Positions 1 to 9,700 of a DNA stretch of 64,000 bases are shown in pieces; position 1 is the stretch's first letter; every line of letters starts with the position of its first letter. This DNA is from Autumnicola patrickiae (GTDB lineage Bacteria; Bacteroidota; Bacteroidia; Flavobacteriales; Flavobacteriaceae). Both the position numbers and the translations under genes were made by a program. The notes beneath the pieces are model-generated. The model saw nothing but the letters and a program-made list of their open reading frames with translations, did no database searches and was not told where the DNA came from. The stretch lies in assembly GCF_031846525.1 (NCBI RefSeq), contig NZ_JAVRHM010000002.1, positions 62,001-126,000 of the forward strand. The letters are read 5' to 3'.

Positions 1-2
1 AT

Positions 3-329
3 CTGGGAGCGGAAAATGCCATTGCTAGAATTGCGTTATCCTATTCTTTAAAACAAGAAAGAAGGCTCGATTTGAAAGATATTCAAAATTCTAGTGGAAA
101 AGAATATTCAAAATCTGTACTATTCGGAAAAAATAGTGACTACTATAGTGCTTTAGTTGCTTTACATTATGGGCTATATATCTCAGATAAGGATATCCCT
201 AAGTACATCAAATTGCATATAGATGACGGACTAGAAATTTTGTATAAAGAGTTATCTATAAGAAGAAATATAGATGGATTTGATTTTCTCGTAGAAAAAA
301 TGGAAGAAGGAGTAAAAGAATTAGTCTAA
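3..329 (+). CDS. dndE: DndE, DNA sulfur modification protein (C-terminal part, runs off left edge)
   Basis: The frame is open from the first bases of the window to a TAA at 327-329, so this is the last ~108 residues of a gene that starts outside. The pattern RIALSYSL, then GKEY...LFG, then HYG, PKYI and HIDDGLE is the layout I know for DndE, the small helical protein needed with DndBCD for phosphorothioation of the DNA backbone; its exact biochemical role is debated. A TTG inside the frame at 72 could be read as a start but would cut the conserved RIALSYSL helix, so I reject it. The gene is convergent with the following HNH gene and overlaps its 3' end by nine bases. The other dnd genes would lie to the left, outside this window. 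Confidence 0.75.
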   Translation: MGAENAIARIALSYSLKQERRLDLKDIQNSSGKEYSKSVLFGKNSDYYSALVALHYGLYISDKDIPKYIKLHIDDGLEILYKELSIRRNIDGFDFLVEKMEEGVKELV

Positions 330-1244
330 AAACCAGTTAGGGCTAAATCCCATAGTTTGAGCTGTGTCGAGATGGATTTCCATTTTTTCCCTTAACTTCT
401 GTTGAAAAAGCTCTCTAGGTATAATGGCCAGATCTCTTGTAGATATAAATAGAAAATTGTTGTAATCTAAAAGATACTTCTCTTTTTCCTCAGAAATCAA
501 ATATCTTACAAATTGATACTGTAACAAGCAGAATTCTGAGGAGTAGGAAGAATGAGGCAATTTATTTCCCTTTGAACTATTACTAATTTTCTCTGTGGGA
601 TGTAAATTCCAAAGCTGATCATGAGTTAAATAGCTCCAGGGAATATAATGGTCAATACTAACAACATCTAATTTGATGACTGGCTTTTTCTCGAAGACGG
701 TTCTAACGGTCCGATTTCTATCTACGAATCCCTTCCAAAGGTTTGTTGCCTGAGTTAGTTTTCTTTGCTGAGGTTTGAAAAGTTTTAAAGAAATGTTCGG
801 GGTATTAGGATTATTTTTTTCAACGTAACGGAATAGTTCGAATAGCGTAAATTTCTCTATTAGCATTAAATTTGAACGTATCCAGTTCAACCAGTCACTG
901 TTAAAAGAAATTAATTCATCCTTTATTTGGTACGGCGGCCTATTCATTCTCGACTCCTGCAATTCTAATATTCTCCTATTTATTGCTCCATCTATTACTC
1001 CTACAAGTTCGAGAAACCACGGTCTTATAAATCTGTAGGGCACATATCTTGTTAGGGCATTCAAAATTCGTGACAATTCCTTTTCACTTGCTCGGTCTTC
1101 CAAAAAATCTCGTAGTTGATCTTCGGAAATATCGTCTGGAATTGAATATATAGCCTTCAATTTCTTTACTAACTTTCCAAGCTGATCTTGTTTTCCGAAT
1201 GAAATTTTAAAATAGTTAATAGGGTACCACACTAACACAACCAT
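321..1244 (-). CDS. HNH endonuclease-domain protein next to the dnd locus
   Basis: A 307-residue protein. The HNH core lies around residues 195-230: IDHYIPWSYL, then WNLHP about eleven residues on, then NSSKGNKLP. This gives the aspartate/histidine pair, a central Asn and the closing Asn-Lys of the D-H-N type of HNH nuclease. The N-terminal ~180 residues look alpha-helical and I recognise no sulfur-binding or methyl-binding domain there. HNH nucleases of this kind often sit in defence islands. Beside dndE an obvious idea is restriction of DNA lacking or carrying phosphorothioate, but that is inferred from location only. It ends tail to tail with dndE and is separated from the NERD helicase by a terminator-like hairpin, so it is probably transcribed on its own. 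Confidence 0.7.
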   Translation of the reverse strand: MVVLVWYPINYFKISFGKQDQLGKLVKKLKAIYSIPDDISEDQLRDFLEDRASEKELSRILNALTRYVPYRFIRPWFLELVGVIDGAINRRILELQESRMNRPPYQIKDELISFNSDWLNWIRSNLMLIEKFTLFELFRYVEKNNPNTPNISLKLFKPQQRKLTQATNLWKGFVDRNRTVRTVFEKKPVIKLDVVSIDHYIPWSYLTHDQLWNLHPTEKISNSSKGNKLPHSSYSSEFCLLQYQFVRYLISEEKEKYLLDYNNFLFISTRDLAIIPRELFQQKLREKMEIHLDTAQTMGFSPNWFLD

Positions 1245-1311
1245 CTGAATAGCCGTTTCCTTAAAGGAAAAGCTTTCCTGGTTTTGATTTTTTTTTAAAA
1301 AGAATTAATAA

Positions 1312-1352
1312 AGAATACCACCAGTAATATTTGTAACTATTAGTGGTATTCT
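1312..1352 (-). terminator. Hairpin terminator after the recDCB-NERD gene group
   Basis: AGAATACCAC (1312-1321) pairs perfectly with GTGGTATTCT (1343-1352), with a few more pairs inside. On the minus strand the hairpin is followed by a T-rich run (complement of 1280-1311). It lies downstream of the helicase gene ending at 1484 and just upstream of the HNH gene, so it probably ends the recBCD/NERD transcript. Confidence 0.6.
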
Positions 1353-1483
1353 GGAAAATCTGTAAAAGCGTATTAGGTGACATAGAGATTAAATTTTATT
1401 GTACGACAAATCAATGAACTTTTCTTTAAAGGTAATTGGAAACAGAAGGTGTTCTTCCTCTTTTCACTTTTTAGTAATCACGT

Positions 1484-3136
1484 TCACTCTTTTACTTCCG
1501 GCTCCAAAACATACAACAAACTCTTCGCCCGACTAAGCTGGGTGTAAAGCCTGTTTTTATTTTTGGTCTTTCCATTTTTAATCTCCTCAAAAGGCTGTTT
1601 GAGAAGCAGGATAACTACAGGGGCTTCACAACCTTTAAAGCGGCGGATAGAGGAATAATATACTTTTTCCTTTTCCCTTGCCTTTACAGGATCCAGAATC
1701 TCGTATTCGAAGCCGTTCCTGTGGATCGTCAGGTTCCAGTCATTAGTAGAACCGTCTGTAAGGACCATGATCTGCTCTTTTGGTACTTTTCCCACATTGT
1801 GCACTTCCAGTAAACATCGTTTTAGAGCCCCTGCCATTTCCCCGGGAGCATATTCTTTAACTCTTACCTCCTCCCCTTCATCGACTCCGTAAGAAACAGC
1901 ATCTGTACCCACGGTTGTGTTTATAAAGTCATTGATCTTTTTGGTATTCCTGTAGTTACAATTCAGAAGATGAGAATGCCAGCTCTGTCCCTGGGGCAGC
2001 ATGAAATTCCGCTCGAAGATATTCTGCCGTTGGTCATAGAACAGGAAAAACTGAGAATCCGGATTTAGATACTTGAGCAGCATATTGAGCCAGCCCACCT
2101 CAAAATCCTGTGCTTCGTCCACCAGGATCACATCGAATTTTTCTTCTTCCCGTAGTGGCTTATCCTTAAGCAGCTCCTTAAATTTTTCAGGCAGGCCTTT
2201 ATCCCAAAAATCCCTGTCTTTCTCCTGAGCTTCAAACCAACGCGGTTCCCGGTCATCTGCAAATTTCCTCATCAGGTTGTGGATATTATCGGTTTTAATT
2301 CCGGAATTAAGATCTGCCCTTACCTCGGAGCACAAATAAGTGTTATAGCACAGGAAAAGCACTTTTTTTCCTTTATTTTCCAGGACCTCAGCAGCACATT
2401 TCGCCAATACAGTTTTACCACTGCCGGCGCCACCCTCAACTGCCAGACGCGAATAGCTCCAGAGTCCGTTGAAAAAGGCTTTCTGACTCTCTTCTGTTTT
2501 GTCTATGTTTATCTCCATGTTTTCCAGCAGCGTTCTGAAGTTTTCAGAAACCTCCAGGCTCTGCAGCAGATCCTTTTGAAGTGTGGTTTTGTAGTCGTCT
2601 ATAGAGATCCGTTTAAAGTGACTGTATTCATTCTCCACGGCCTCTGCTGCCATGTTAAGAGCTGTCCGGGGATCATCCAGATCTTCCTGGTCCAGTACAT
2701 TCCAGATTTCACATTGGGTTGGCAGATTATCTTTGTCCAATATCCCATCAGGAAACCAAAGCAACCAAGTAACCGGCACTTTATGTTCAATAACTTCTTT
2801 ATATCTTTTTAGAAGATTAGATACATAACCCATCACCTGATGATCGGGTGCCGGAGCCATCTCCCGGGAATTCTGGTACCAGGCATTCTCATCTGCCTTA
2901 TACTGCACCTTTCCGCCCTTTACTTCAATAACGTAAATATGATCCAGTCGCTCTTCCCGCAGATCAAACACCAGGAAATCTATTTCATAATGCTTGTCTT
3001 CCCCGGTGGCCCTTCCGGTAAAGCCCCGGCTCCAGAAAATGTCAAAATTGTGGGGATCCAGCTTCTGTAAGGCTTCAAAAACCTTTCTTTCGCCGTTGTT
3101 GTCGTTATGGGTGGGGAATTTGGGTGGGTAGATCAT
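1484..3136 (-). CDS. NERD-domain superfamily 1 DNA helicase
   Basis: 550 residues. The N-terminus (about 12-130) matches the NERD nuclease-related domain: GERKVFEAL, then EIDFLVFD, then IYVIEVKGG, the D...E-x-K pattern of the restriction-endonuclease-like fold. A UvrD/Rep-type SF1 helicase follows, with Walker A GGAGSGKT near residue 235, Walker B VILVDEAQDF, and the C-terminal motif QLSRAKSLLYV. NERD-helicase fusions are known as free-standing repair or defence proteins. The gene follows recB and the 73-residue gene on the same strand, so it may belong to the same transcription unit, although an 80-base repeat-rich spacer separates it from them. ATG at 3136 fits the start of the NERD domain. 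Confidence 0.85.
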   Translation of the reverse strand: MIYPPKFPTHNDNNGERKVFEALQKLDPHNFDIFWSRGFTGRATGEDKHYEIDFLVFDLREERLDHIYVIEVKGGKVQYKADENAWYQNSREMAPAPDHQVMGYVSNLLKRYKEVIEHKVPVTWLLWFPDGILDKDNLPTQCEIWNVLDQEDLDDPRTALNMAAEAVENEYSHFKRISIDDYKTTLQKDLLQSLEVSENFRTLLENMEINIDKTEESQKAFFNGLWSYSRLAVEGGAGSGKTVLAKCAAEVLENKGKKVLFLCYNTYLCSEVRADLNSGIKTDNIHNLMRKFADDREPRWFEAQEKDRDFWDKGLPEKFKELLKDKPLREEEKFDVILVDEAQDFEVGWLNMLLKYLNPDSQFFLFYDQRQNIFERNFMLPQGQSWHSHLLNCNYRNTKKINDFINTTVGTDAVSYGVDEGEEVRVKEYAPGEMAGALKRCLLEVHNVGKVPKEQIMVLTDGSTNDWNLTIHRNGFEYEILDPVKAREKEKVYYSSIRRFKGCEAPVVILLLKQPFEEIKNGKTKNKNRLYTQLSRAKSLLYVLEPEVKE

Positions 3137-3138
3137 AG

Positions 3139-3213
3139 GTTAGACGGTAGACTTTAGATGTTAGACGTTAGACGTTGGACGTTGGACGTTAGACTTGAGA
3201 CGTGAGATGTTAG
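3139..3213. repeat. Degenerate GTTAGACG short tandem repeat
   Basis: About nine imperfect copies of a 7-8 base unit (GTTAGACG, GTTGGACG, GTGAGATG and similar) lie between the NERD helicase start and the upstream small gene. There are no spacers of constant length, so this is not a CRISPR. It probably lies in the 5' leader of the helicase gene, and copy-number change there could shift expression; that is inference. Confidence 0.7.
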
Positions 3214-3223
3214 GCCGCGTGAA

Positions 3224-3445
3224 TTAATTCATTTTGTGGATTGGAGGTTTGAGCATGTGAAAACAGCGTCTGGCCTGTTCTCGTTTTTTAGGATCATCAT
3301 TAATGATTCCGCTGAGAATGGTCTCCGCCCTGAACTCAGGAGCGTTTTCTATGGTCTCTATGTAAACTTCTACGGGCACTCCAAAGTCATGTGCCAGTGC
3401 ATGGTCAAAGAACTCAAAGGCTCCCATTTGTTTTTTACTCATCAC
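3224..3445 (-). CDS. Small conserved-looking hypothetical protein between recB and the NERD helicase
   Basis: 73 residues, acidic and basic mixed, no signal peptide or membrane segment. It contains the phrase FEFFDHALAHDFGVPVEVY and a later DDPKKREQARRCF helix. It starts nine bases after recB ends and has no overlapping better candidate, so it is likely translated as part of the rec operon. I do not recognise the family. Confidence 0.55.
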   Translation of the reverse strand: MMSKKQMGAFEFFDHALAHDFGVPVEVYIETIENAPEFRAETILSGIINDDPKKREQARRCFHMLKPPIHKMN

Positions 3446-3454
3446 CTGTATATT

Positions 3455-6400
3455 TTATGCCAATTGCAATTCCTCTTTATTAAACAACTGTTCCATTCGA
3501 GCTATTTGTTCAAGGCTCGGCTTGTTCGTGTAAATTCCTGATGCTTTTCCCTTACGGGCACCTCGCAAATACACATAGATCACTCCACCAAATTGATTAT
3601 CATAATCAAAGCCGGATATTCTCTGCTCCAAATGCTTTTTTGCAGCCAGGGAATAGATAAAGTACTGCAGGTGATAGTTGCCGGAATTCATCGCCTCTCG
3701 CATGTTGTCTTCCCCTTCGTAATAGCTGAGATCATCCCCCAGGTAATTTGACTTCCAGTCAAGAATATAATATTTGTTCTGGTATTCAAAGAAGAGGTCA
3801 ATGAGTCCGTTGAGCAGACCCTGTTGTGTGCTTATGGCCATATTGCAGTTGATTTCAATACCTTCCCCGGCATCAAAATTCTTGAGCTTCTCCAGGTCAA
3901 GTCCGGAAGTATTATAATCGAATTCCATCTCGTTCAGTTTCCTGTTGGGATCAAGCTCCCTCAACGGAATACGCGTCTCCTCTATCTGGATCTCGGCCTC
4001 CAGCACATGCTCCACCATTTCCACCAGCTTTTCCCGAAGGGCTTCCTTCTTGTGCGGGTAGTATTTATCCAGCAGCTTATCCACTTCTGCAAGTATATGC
4101 TCCCTGTCACCTTCAAAATCGATGTTCTCAAAGAGGTAATGCAGCATGCTTCCCATGGTCTTCCCGCCTGGGATCTCCTTAAAGATGAACTTGTCGTAGT
4201 CGTCCTGAGGCTCTCCGGAGTTACTCCTGGACACATGAGACCCGTGGGCGCTCAGGGCACTGAAGCTGAGCTTGCCGTGGTGTTGGTCGGGAAGAGAGAA
4301 TTTTTCCAGGACCTCACCCTCTCCCCAAAAAGGAGGAAGCGGTGTTCCTTCGCTTTTCTTTTCCCCTTCTTCTTCCGGAATGGGTCGATCGAGAGAGGGA
4401 AGACTGTCAAAATTAGTGGCATAGGGGCTGAGACAAGTCGTGCGAACTCTTTCACCTGAAGTTTTAAAAAGGAAACAGTTGTATTTTGCCCTGGTCAACG
4501 CAACATAAAGCAGTCGGCAATTCTCCTGATCTAGCTGGTCTTTAAACATTTTTTTCTGCTCCTCACTCCTGAACGGCTTGCAGTAAAACTTGTACTCACC
4601 GTCTGCTCCGGGTTCCCGGTAAGAGCAAATATCGTAGCTCTCATAATTTGTCAGGTCCAGAAAAGGCGCTACTACTATGGGATATTGCAGCCCTTTAGCT
4701 TTATGCACCGTCAGTATCTTGACTGCTGCTTCGTCACTCTCCATTCTTTGCTCAAATTCATCTCCCTCTTCTAAACTTCCTGCAATTTGTTTCCCCAGGT
4801 AATCGTAAAGTGCCATCGGCTTTAATTCCTGCCGGTACTCCGCTTCTTGCAGCAGTTCCAGGAGCTGGGTGAGATTGCTCAGGATCCTTAATCCGTTCTG
4901 GTCCCTCCTCTTCATCAGGTGCCGCATGACATCAAGATCTTCCATGTATTTCCGGATCATGGAATAGATCCCGGATTCTTTCCAGATTTCCCTGTATCCC
5001 CTGAATGTATCCAGCAACTCTTCTTTCTTTATTGCGGAAACCTTCTTATAAGAGTAACCGGTAAATGAATTCAGCAGGGCTTTACTGATATTCTTTTCAG
5101 TGATATTCAGTACGGCTTCCATGATATAACGGAGCGACTTTGCTTCCTCTGAATCTTTATAGATCGAGGAATCATCTATAGTAATGGCGTGTATACCCTC
5201 ATTAGCGAGTAAGCCTTTTACCTCCTGCGCCTCCTTGTTAGAACGGACAAGTATTCCGATATCAGACTTCACAACATCTTTACCATTCAGCTTATAGCCT
5301 CCGAACAGGATATCATGAACCAGCCTTGTGACCAGAGACTTTATTTTTCCTTTAGTACCCCCGTCGAACATCTGTAAAGGTTTCATTTTCCTTTCCGGAT
5401 GTGTGAGCCCGGAAGACGTGGTATCATTGGCAGTAACTGGCAGATAATTTATATCCAGATCACTCTTTTTCGTTTTAAAGGGATCTTGCCCTCTGTCATA
5501 AAATTGAGAAACTGCTTCTACATAGGCTTCTGAAGACCTGAAATTTACATTCATTTCGAAGTGGCGGTCAATATCTTCTTTGGCTCTGAAATAGGTATTG
5601 AGGTCAGCCTTACGCCACGCATAGATCGACTGTTTGGGATCGCCAATAAAAAAAATGGTCTTTCCTTTTCCGAAAAGCCTATGGTATATCTCGTACTGCA
5701 GCCTGTCGGTATCCTGGAATTCATCGATAAAGACAGCATCAAATTTGTCTCTGAGAGCTGCTTTGAAAGATTTATTTTCCTCCTTCATTATAGCCGTATG
5801 CATCCGCTTGATGATCTCGTCATAGGTGAGCAGGTGATTTTCCTGCAGATATTGCTTTACCTTCTCCTGAACTTCCCGGATACACTTTGAAAAGAACCAG
5901 TGACAGCATTGTTCTTTCTGGGAAAGAAGTTCCTGAGCCTGCACTTTTTCAGCACTAAGATAATTATTGACAAATCTCTCCTTGTACTGCGTAGTTTCGA
6001 GAAGAAATTCACAGTAGCCTGAAAAGTTACTTACTTTGTCTAGGACATGTGCTTTACGGTTATCAGTGAGATCAGAATTCTGAATCTTATCATGAATATT
6101 CTCAAGATCCCTTTCATAATTTTCCCTGAATGCCTTGAACTGCTTAAAATAGTTTTCGATCGATGGCTCTTCCGTTTCGCTTACGGAATATACTTTACCT
6201 CCAATAGATTCCTTTACGGCCGATTCCAGGTTTGCAAAGGATATTGCTTTGATCTCCGAAAGCAGCTCTTTTGGAAGCGGAGTGACCTCCCTTCTCCAGA
6301 ATTCCTTTATCTGGTTATTGGCTATTTCCTGAATGTTTGTTTTTAATTCGAGGCCAAAAGGCTGTGCAGCATGCAGGGCAAAAGTATTCAGGGATTCCTG

Positions 6401-6763
6401 ACAGAAGCTGTGGATGGTCTGAATAGCAGCTTCATCCAGCTGTTTTATTGCTGCCTCCAGTCTCTCCAGTGCCACTTTTTTATTGGATTGGCCTGCAATG
6501 AGCCGCTCCACAGGTTTCTCGTCACATTCGCCGAATTTGACTGCCTTTACTGCTTCCTTAAGAAACCTTCTTATTCGTGCCGCCAGTTCCGCCACTGCCG
6601 CATTGGTAAAGGTAACCATCAGGATCTTTTCAATTTTTACATCCTTCTCAAGAATGAGTCTCAGCACGAGTAAACCTATAGAATAGGTTTTACCCGTACC
6701 TGCACTGGCTTCAACTAAATTTGAGCCTTCCAGCTCCACGGTGTTTAGATTAAAATTGGGCAT
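3455..6763 (-). CDS. recB: RecBCD enzyme subunit RecB (helicase-nuclease)
   Basis: 1102 residues, close to the usual RecB length. Walker A is EASAGTGKT at residues 18-26. The SF1 helicase motif II is FIDEFQDTDRLQY and motif III is GDPKQSIYAWRKAD. TVHKAKGLQYP and YVALTRAKYN are the C-terminal helicase motifs. The C-terminal nuclease domain has GLIDLFFE followed by YYILDWKSNYLG, the D...D-x-K signature of RecB nucleases, so it should be catalytically active. It loads and processes double-strand breaks with RecC and RecD and also degrades linear foreign DNA. It begins only eleven bases after recC, in the order recD-recC-recB. Confidence 0.93.
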   Translation of the reverse strand: MPNFNLNTVELEGSNLVEASAGTGKTYSIGLLVLRLILEKDVKIEKILMVTFTNAAVAELAARIRRFLKEAVKAVKFGECDEKPVERLIAGQSNKKVALERLEAAIKQLDEAAIQTIHSFCQESLNTFALHAAQPFGLELKTNIQEIANNQIKEFWRREVTPLPKELLSEIKAISFANLESAVKESIGGKVYSVSETEEPSIENYFKQFKAFRENYERDLENIHDKIQNSDLTDNRKAHVLDKVSNFSGYCEFLLETTQYKERFVNNYLSAEKVQAQELLSQKEQCCHWFFSKCIREVQEKVKQYLQENHLLTYDEIIKRMHTAIMKEENKSFKAALRDKFDAVFIDEFQDTDRLQYEIYHRLFGKGKTIFFIGDPKQSIYAWRKADLNTYFRAKEDIDRHFEMNVNFRSSEAYVEAVSQFYDRGQDPFKTKKSDLDINYLPVTANDTTSSGLTHPERKMKPLQMFDGGTKGKIKSLVTRLVHDILFGGYKLNGKDVVKSDIGILVRSNKEAQEVKGLLANEGIHAITIDDSSIYKDSEEAKSLRYIMEAVLNITEKNISKALLNSFTGYSYKKVSAIKKEELLDTFRGYREIWKESGIYSMIRKYMEDLDVMRHLMKRRDQNGLRILSNLTQLLELLQEAEYRQELKPMALYDYLGKQIAGSLEEGDEFEQRMESDEAAVKILTVHKAKGLQYPIVVAPFLDLTNYESYDICSYREPGADGEYKFYCKPFRSEEQKKMFKDQLDQENCRLLYVALTRAKYNCFLFKTSGERVRTTCLSPYATNFDSLPSLDRPIPEEEGEKKSEGTPLPPFWGEGEVLEKFSLPDQHHGKLSFSALSAHGSHVSRSNSGEPQDDYDKFIFKEIPGGKTMGSMLHYLFENIDFEGDREHILAEVDKLLDKYYPHKKEALREKLVEMVEHVLEAEIQIEETRIPLRELDPNRKLNEMEFDYNTSGLDLEKLKNFDAGEGIEINCNMAISTQQGLLNGLIDLFFEYQNKYYILDWKSNYLGDDLSYYEGEDNMREAMNSGNYHLQYFIYSLAAKKHLEQRISGFDYDNQFGGVIYVYLRGARKGKASGIYTNKPSLEQIARMEQLFNKEELQLA

Positions 6764-6774
6764 CTCTGATCTCT

Positions 6775-9700
6775 TTATCTGTTAAACGCGGTTTCTATTT
6801 CTCCTCCTATCCTGGTATACAGGTCCTGAAATTCCAGAAGGCTGGACATTCCCTGATCTCCCAGAAAAAACCCCTGCTGGTATTCCCGCAGGAAATAATC
6901 TGACGGATAGAAATTACTGAAGGGTTCAAACTTACTGTCGATAAGATTTCGCAGTTTCTCGATCTTATCGCTTTCGGCTGTATCATCGCAGGCAGCTACC
7001 TCTTCCACTTTTAGATTCAGTTCCGGATAAAAGGGGATAATACGCTCGTGATTTTCGACATATAGTTCCAGGAATTCTTCTATTTCCTTTGTTGCCTCTT
7101 CGATCGTCTTTGGCACCTCTATCTTGTGGTGGAAAGGCTCATTATTGTCGTCGAGACATAGATAATGCAGAGCTCCGGTTCTTCCAGAGGCTTTCAGTAC
7201 CAGGTAATGAAGGTAGGCTGACAATTCGTACTTCTTCTTTTCGGCCTTTGAAACGAACAAGTAGACAGCATCCTCTCCTAAAGTGCTCAGGTGTCCGTTC
7301 AATTTAATGCTCCTGTTGTTTTTCAGGGTGAATTTTAGGTCTATCTCTTCCATGGTCAGGGTCCTGCCGTTTGTGTGTTTCTCCAGTTCTTTCCAGAGAG
7401 CATCTATCCTGGTATTTACCTTTTCCAGTTCCTGCTCTCCTACGCTCTTTAGCGGCAACTGTCCCTTCAGGATCATTTCCCTTCTTATTTCTTCCAGATC
7501 CAACTCTTCTCCTGCCAGGCTCTTTTGAAGGAGGGAATTCTTGAGGCTCCATTCCTGCAAATTGTCCAGACCAAAAAGCTCCCATTCCGGCAGGTTTTCC
7601 GGATCCTCATAATAGATCTCGAGCACCTTATTATAGTAGTGTTTGAAAGGATCCTTCAGGAAGTTTTCCAGAACACATAAAGGAATCTCTTCCGGGATAT
7701 CTGGCTCTCTGTTCACCTCGTTGATCTTCAGTTTATCCTTGGCACGTATCTGGTAAGTATATAGTTCTTTTTCCGCAGGATCAAAATACTTCGAGTTGAA
7801 CGCATGCAACGGATGTTTCACTTCCCTGATCTCGGCCCCTGCCTTTTCTGCGTAGTCCTGCAGTTCGCTGATAAGCGCCGAGGGCGGGATCACTGAATTG
7901 TCCTTCACATTCTGGCCGATATAACTTAGCAGTACCTGCCGCTCCGCATTCAGGAAGGTCTCCAGGAAGGCGCCCCGGTCTTCCCTGCGGCTGTTCGGTT
8001 TCGACTCCTTCTGCAGCAGGTCAAAGCTGAGCTCCTGAGACTTCCGCGGAAATTCGCCGAAGTTGAGTCCGAGAAAAGCGACCAGCTTCTTAGGTATGCT
8101 CATTCCTGGGTAGAGTCCGCAGAAAACAATGCCTCCCCTCCCCTTGATCTGTTGCAGGTCCTTGTTGTGCAGCTGATCCTTCAAGCGGAAAAAGAATGTT
8201 CTGAACCCGATCTTCTCTTCCGAAGCCTGTATGCCTCCCATTCTCTCCATAAGCTCCTGGAACTGCCTTTGCTGCCAGTCCTCAGGCCGAAGGAAAGCTT
8301 CAGAAAGCTTCATTAGCTCCAGATGCCACTCCTTCGCGCTCTTTTTCTTCTCTTTCAGCTCCAGGAAATCGTTCAGCATTTCCACCATCTCATGCAGGCT
8401 GAAGAGATCCTGAGCCTGCTGGCCTTCGGCAATGTCCACCGGATAGATCTTCTTTCCGCAGATATCCACCGGCTCTGTGTGCCCAAGGCAGAACCCGTAA
8501 ATGAGTCGCGAGAGGCCGTTGCGGAAAGAAGCATAATGCGTTTCCAGGGTTTCGTCGCCCTCGTGTTCCCTTCGGATATTGGCATCTATGAAGGCCTTCC
8601 GGAGCAGCTCCAGATCGCTGAAGCCAAAGCTGTTCTGCACAGGCTGCATCTCCAGCAGGTTGAAAACTCCCGGAGCAGTGAGATCCTCCCGCTTAAAAGA
8701 AAGCAGCTGCTCCAGGGCTGTCCAGAAGCTCTCCTCCCTTCCGTAGCCGCGGCTTACGAGGGTATAGGGGAACTTATAAGGTGCCGAATCAAAGACGGTT
8801 CTTATCGCCGAAACATAGGGGTCCAGCGAAGGCATGCACACCATGATATCCCTGGCGCCAAGTTCCTTGTTATTGCTTACCTGCCTCACCAGGTAGTTGT
8901 ACAGTGCCTCCACCTCCCTTACCCTGGTGAAAGAGTTATAGATGAGGATGGAATCATCCTGCGGCAGTGTCTCTGAGACGCTATCTCTGAGAATGTCGCG
9001 CTGCAGGTGTTGCATCTTGTTTCCGGGCACATATGTAGTGGCAGAAATATCCTCTGCAGTAGCCTTCAGCACTTCCAGCTGCCTGTTCCGGTGAACGAGA
9101 TACTCACCCCAGCTTTGTGCCAGTGGATTCACCTTCCGTGCTATTGCGGAATGTGTGCTGTAAACATACATGGGAAATTCCTCCCTCTCTGCCAGCACCT
9201 GCAGGTACTCCAAGTGCAATGGGCTTATCTGCAGATCGCCGAAAAGGTACAGGGAATGAAATTCCAGGAGCCTGTCCAGATGCTCATTTATCAGCTCCCT
9301 GAGGTCCGATGCGGACAGGAGTTGATCTTCGTATCCGGTCTTTTTGTACAGCCAGGCCTGCCATTCCAGATCGGGATGCTGCTGCTTCTTCCAGTCCTGC
9401 TGAGGATCATACTCCTGATACTTTTCAAACAAGTTGGCCACCTGTTGCGCCAGGGCGAGCCGTTTGATCTCATCGTCTCCGCAGTACTCTTTTATCTTAA
9501 TGAACTTGCTCCGGAAATTCTGCTTTCCCATTTCGGAGAACAGCTTCCAGATCAGTTCTTCTTTGCCGGAGCTGTCCTTGCGTTCCGGATCCAGTTCTGC
9601 GATCAGCTCCCTGAAAAAGGAATTCAGGCTGTGTTGCTTCAGGTTTGAAATAAATCCGCTTTCCTGTGCCAGCTGTTCTTTGAGCCAGTTGTGCTGCGCC

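Noticed and set aside
3139..3213. Possible CRISPR array
   Set aside because: The units are 7-8 bases, imperfect and without spacers; no cas genes are near.
8323..9648. Long plus-strand frames (217 and 213 codons) opposite recC
   Set aside because: Shadow frames in a GC-richer gene; no start context or domain wording.
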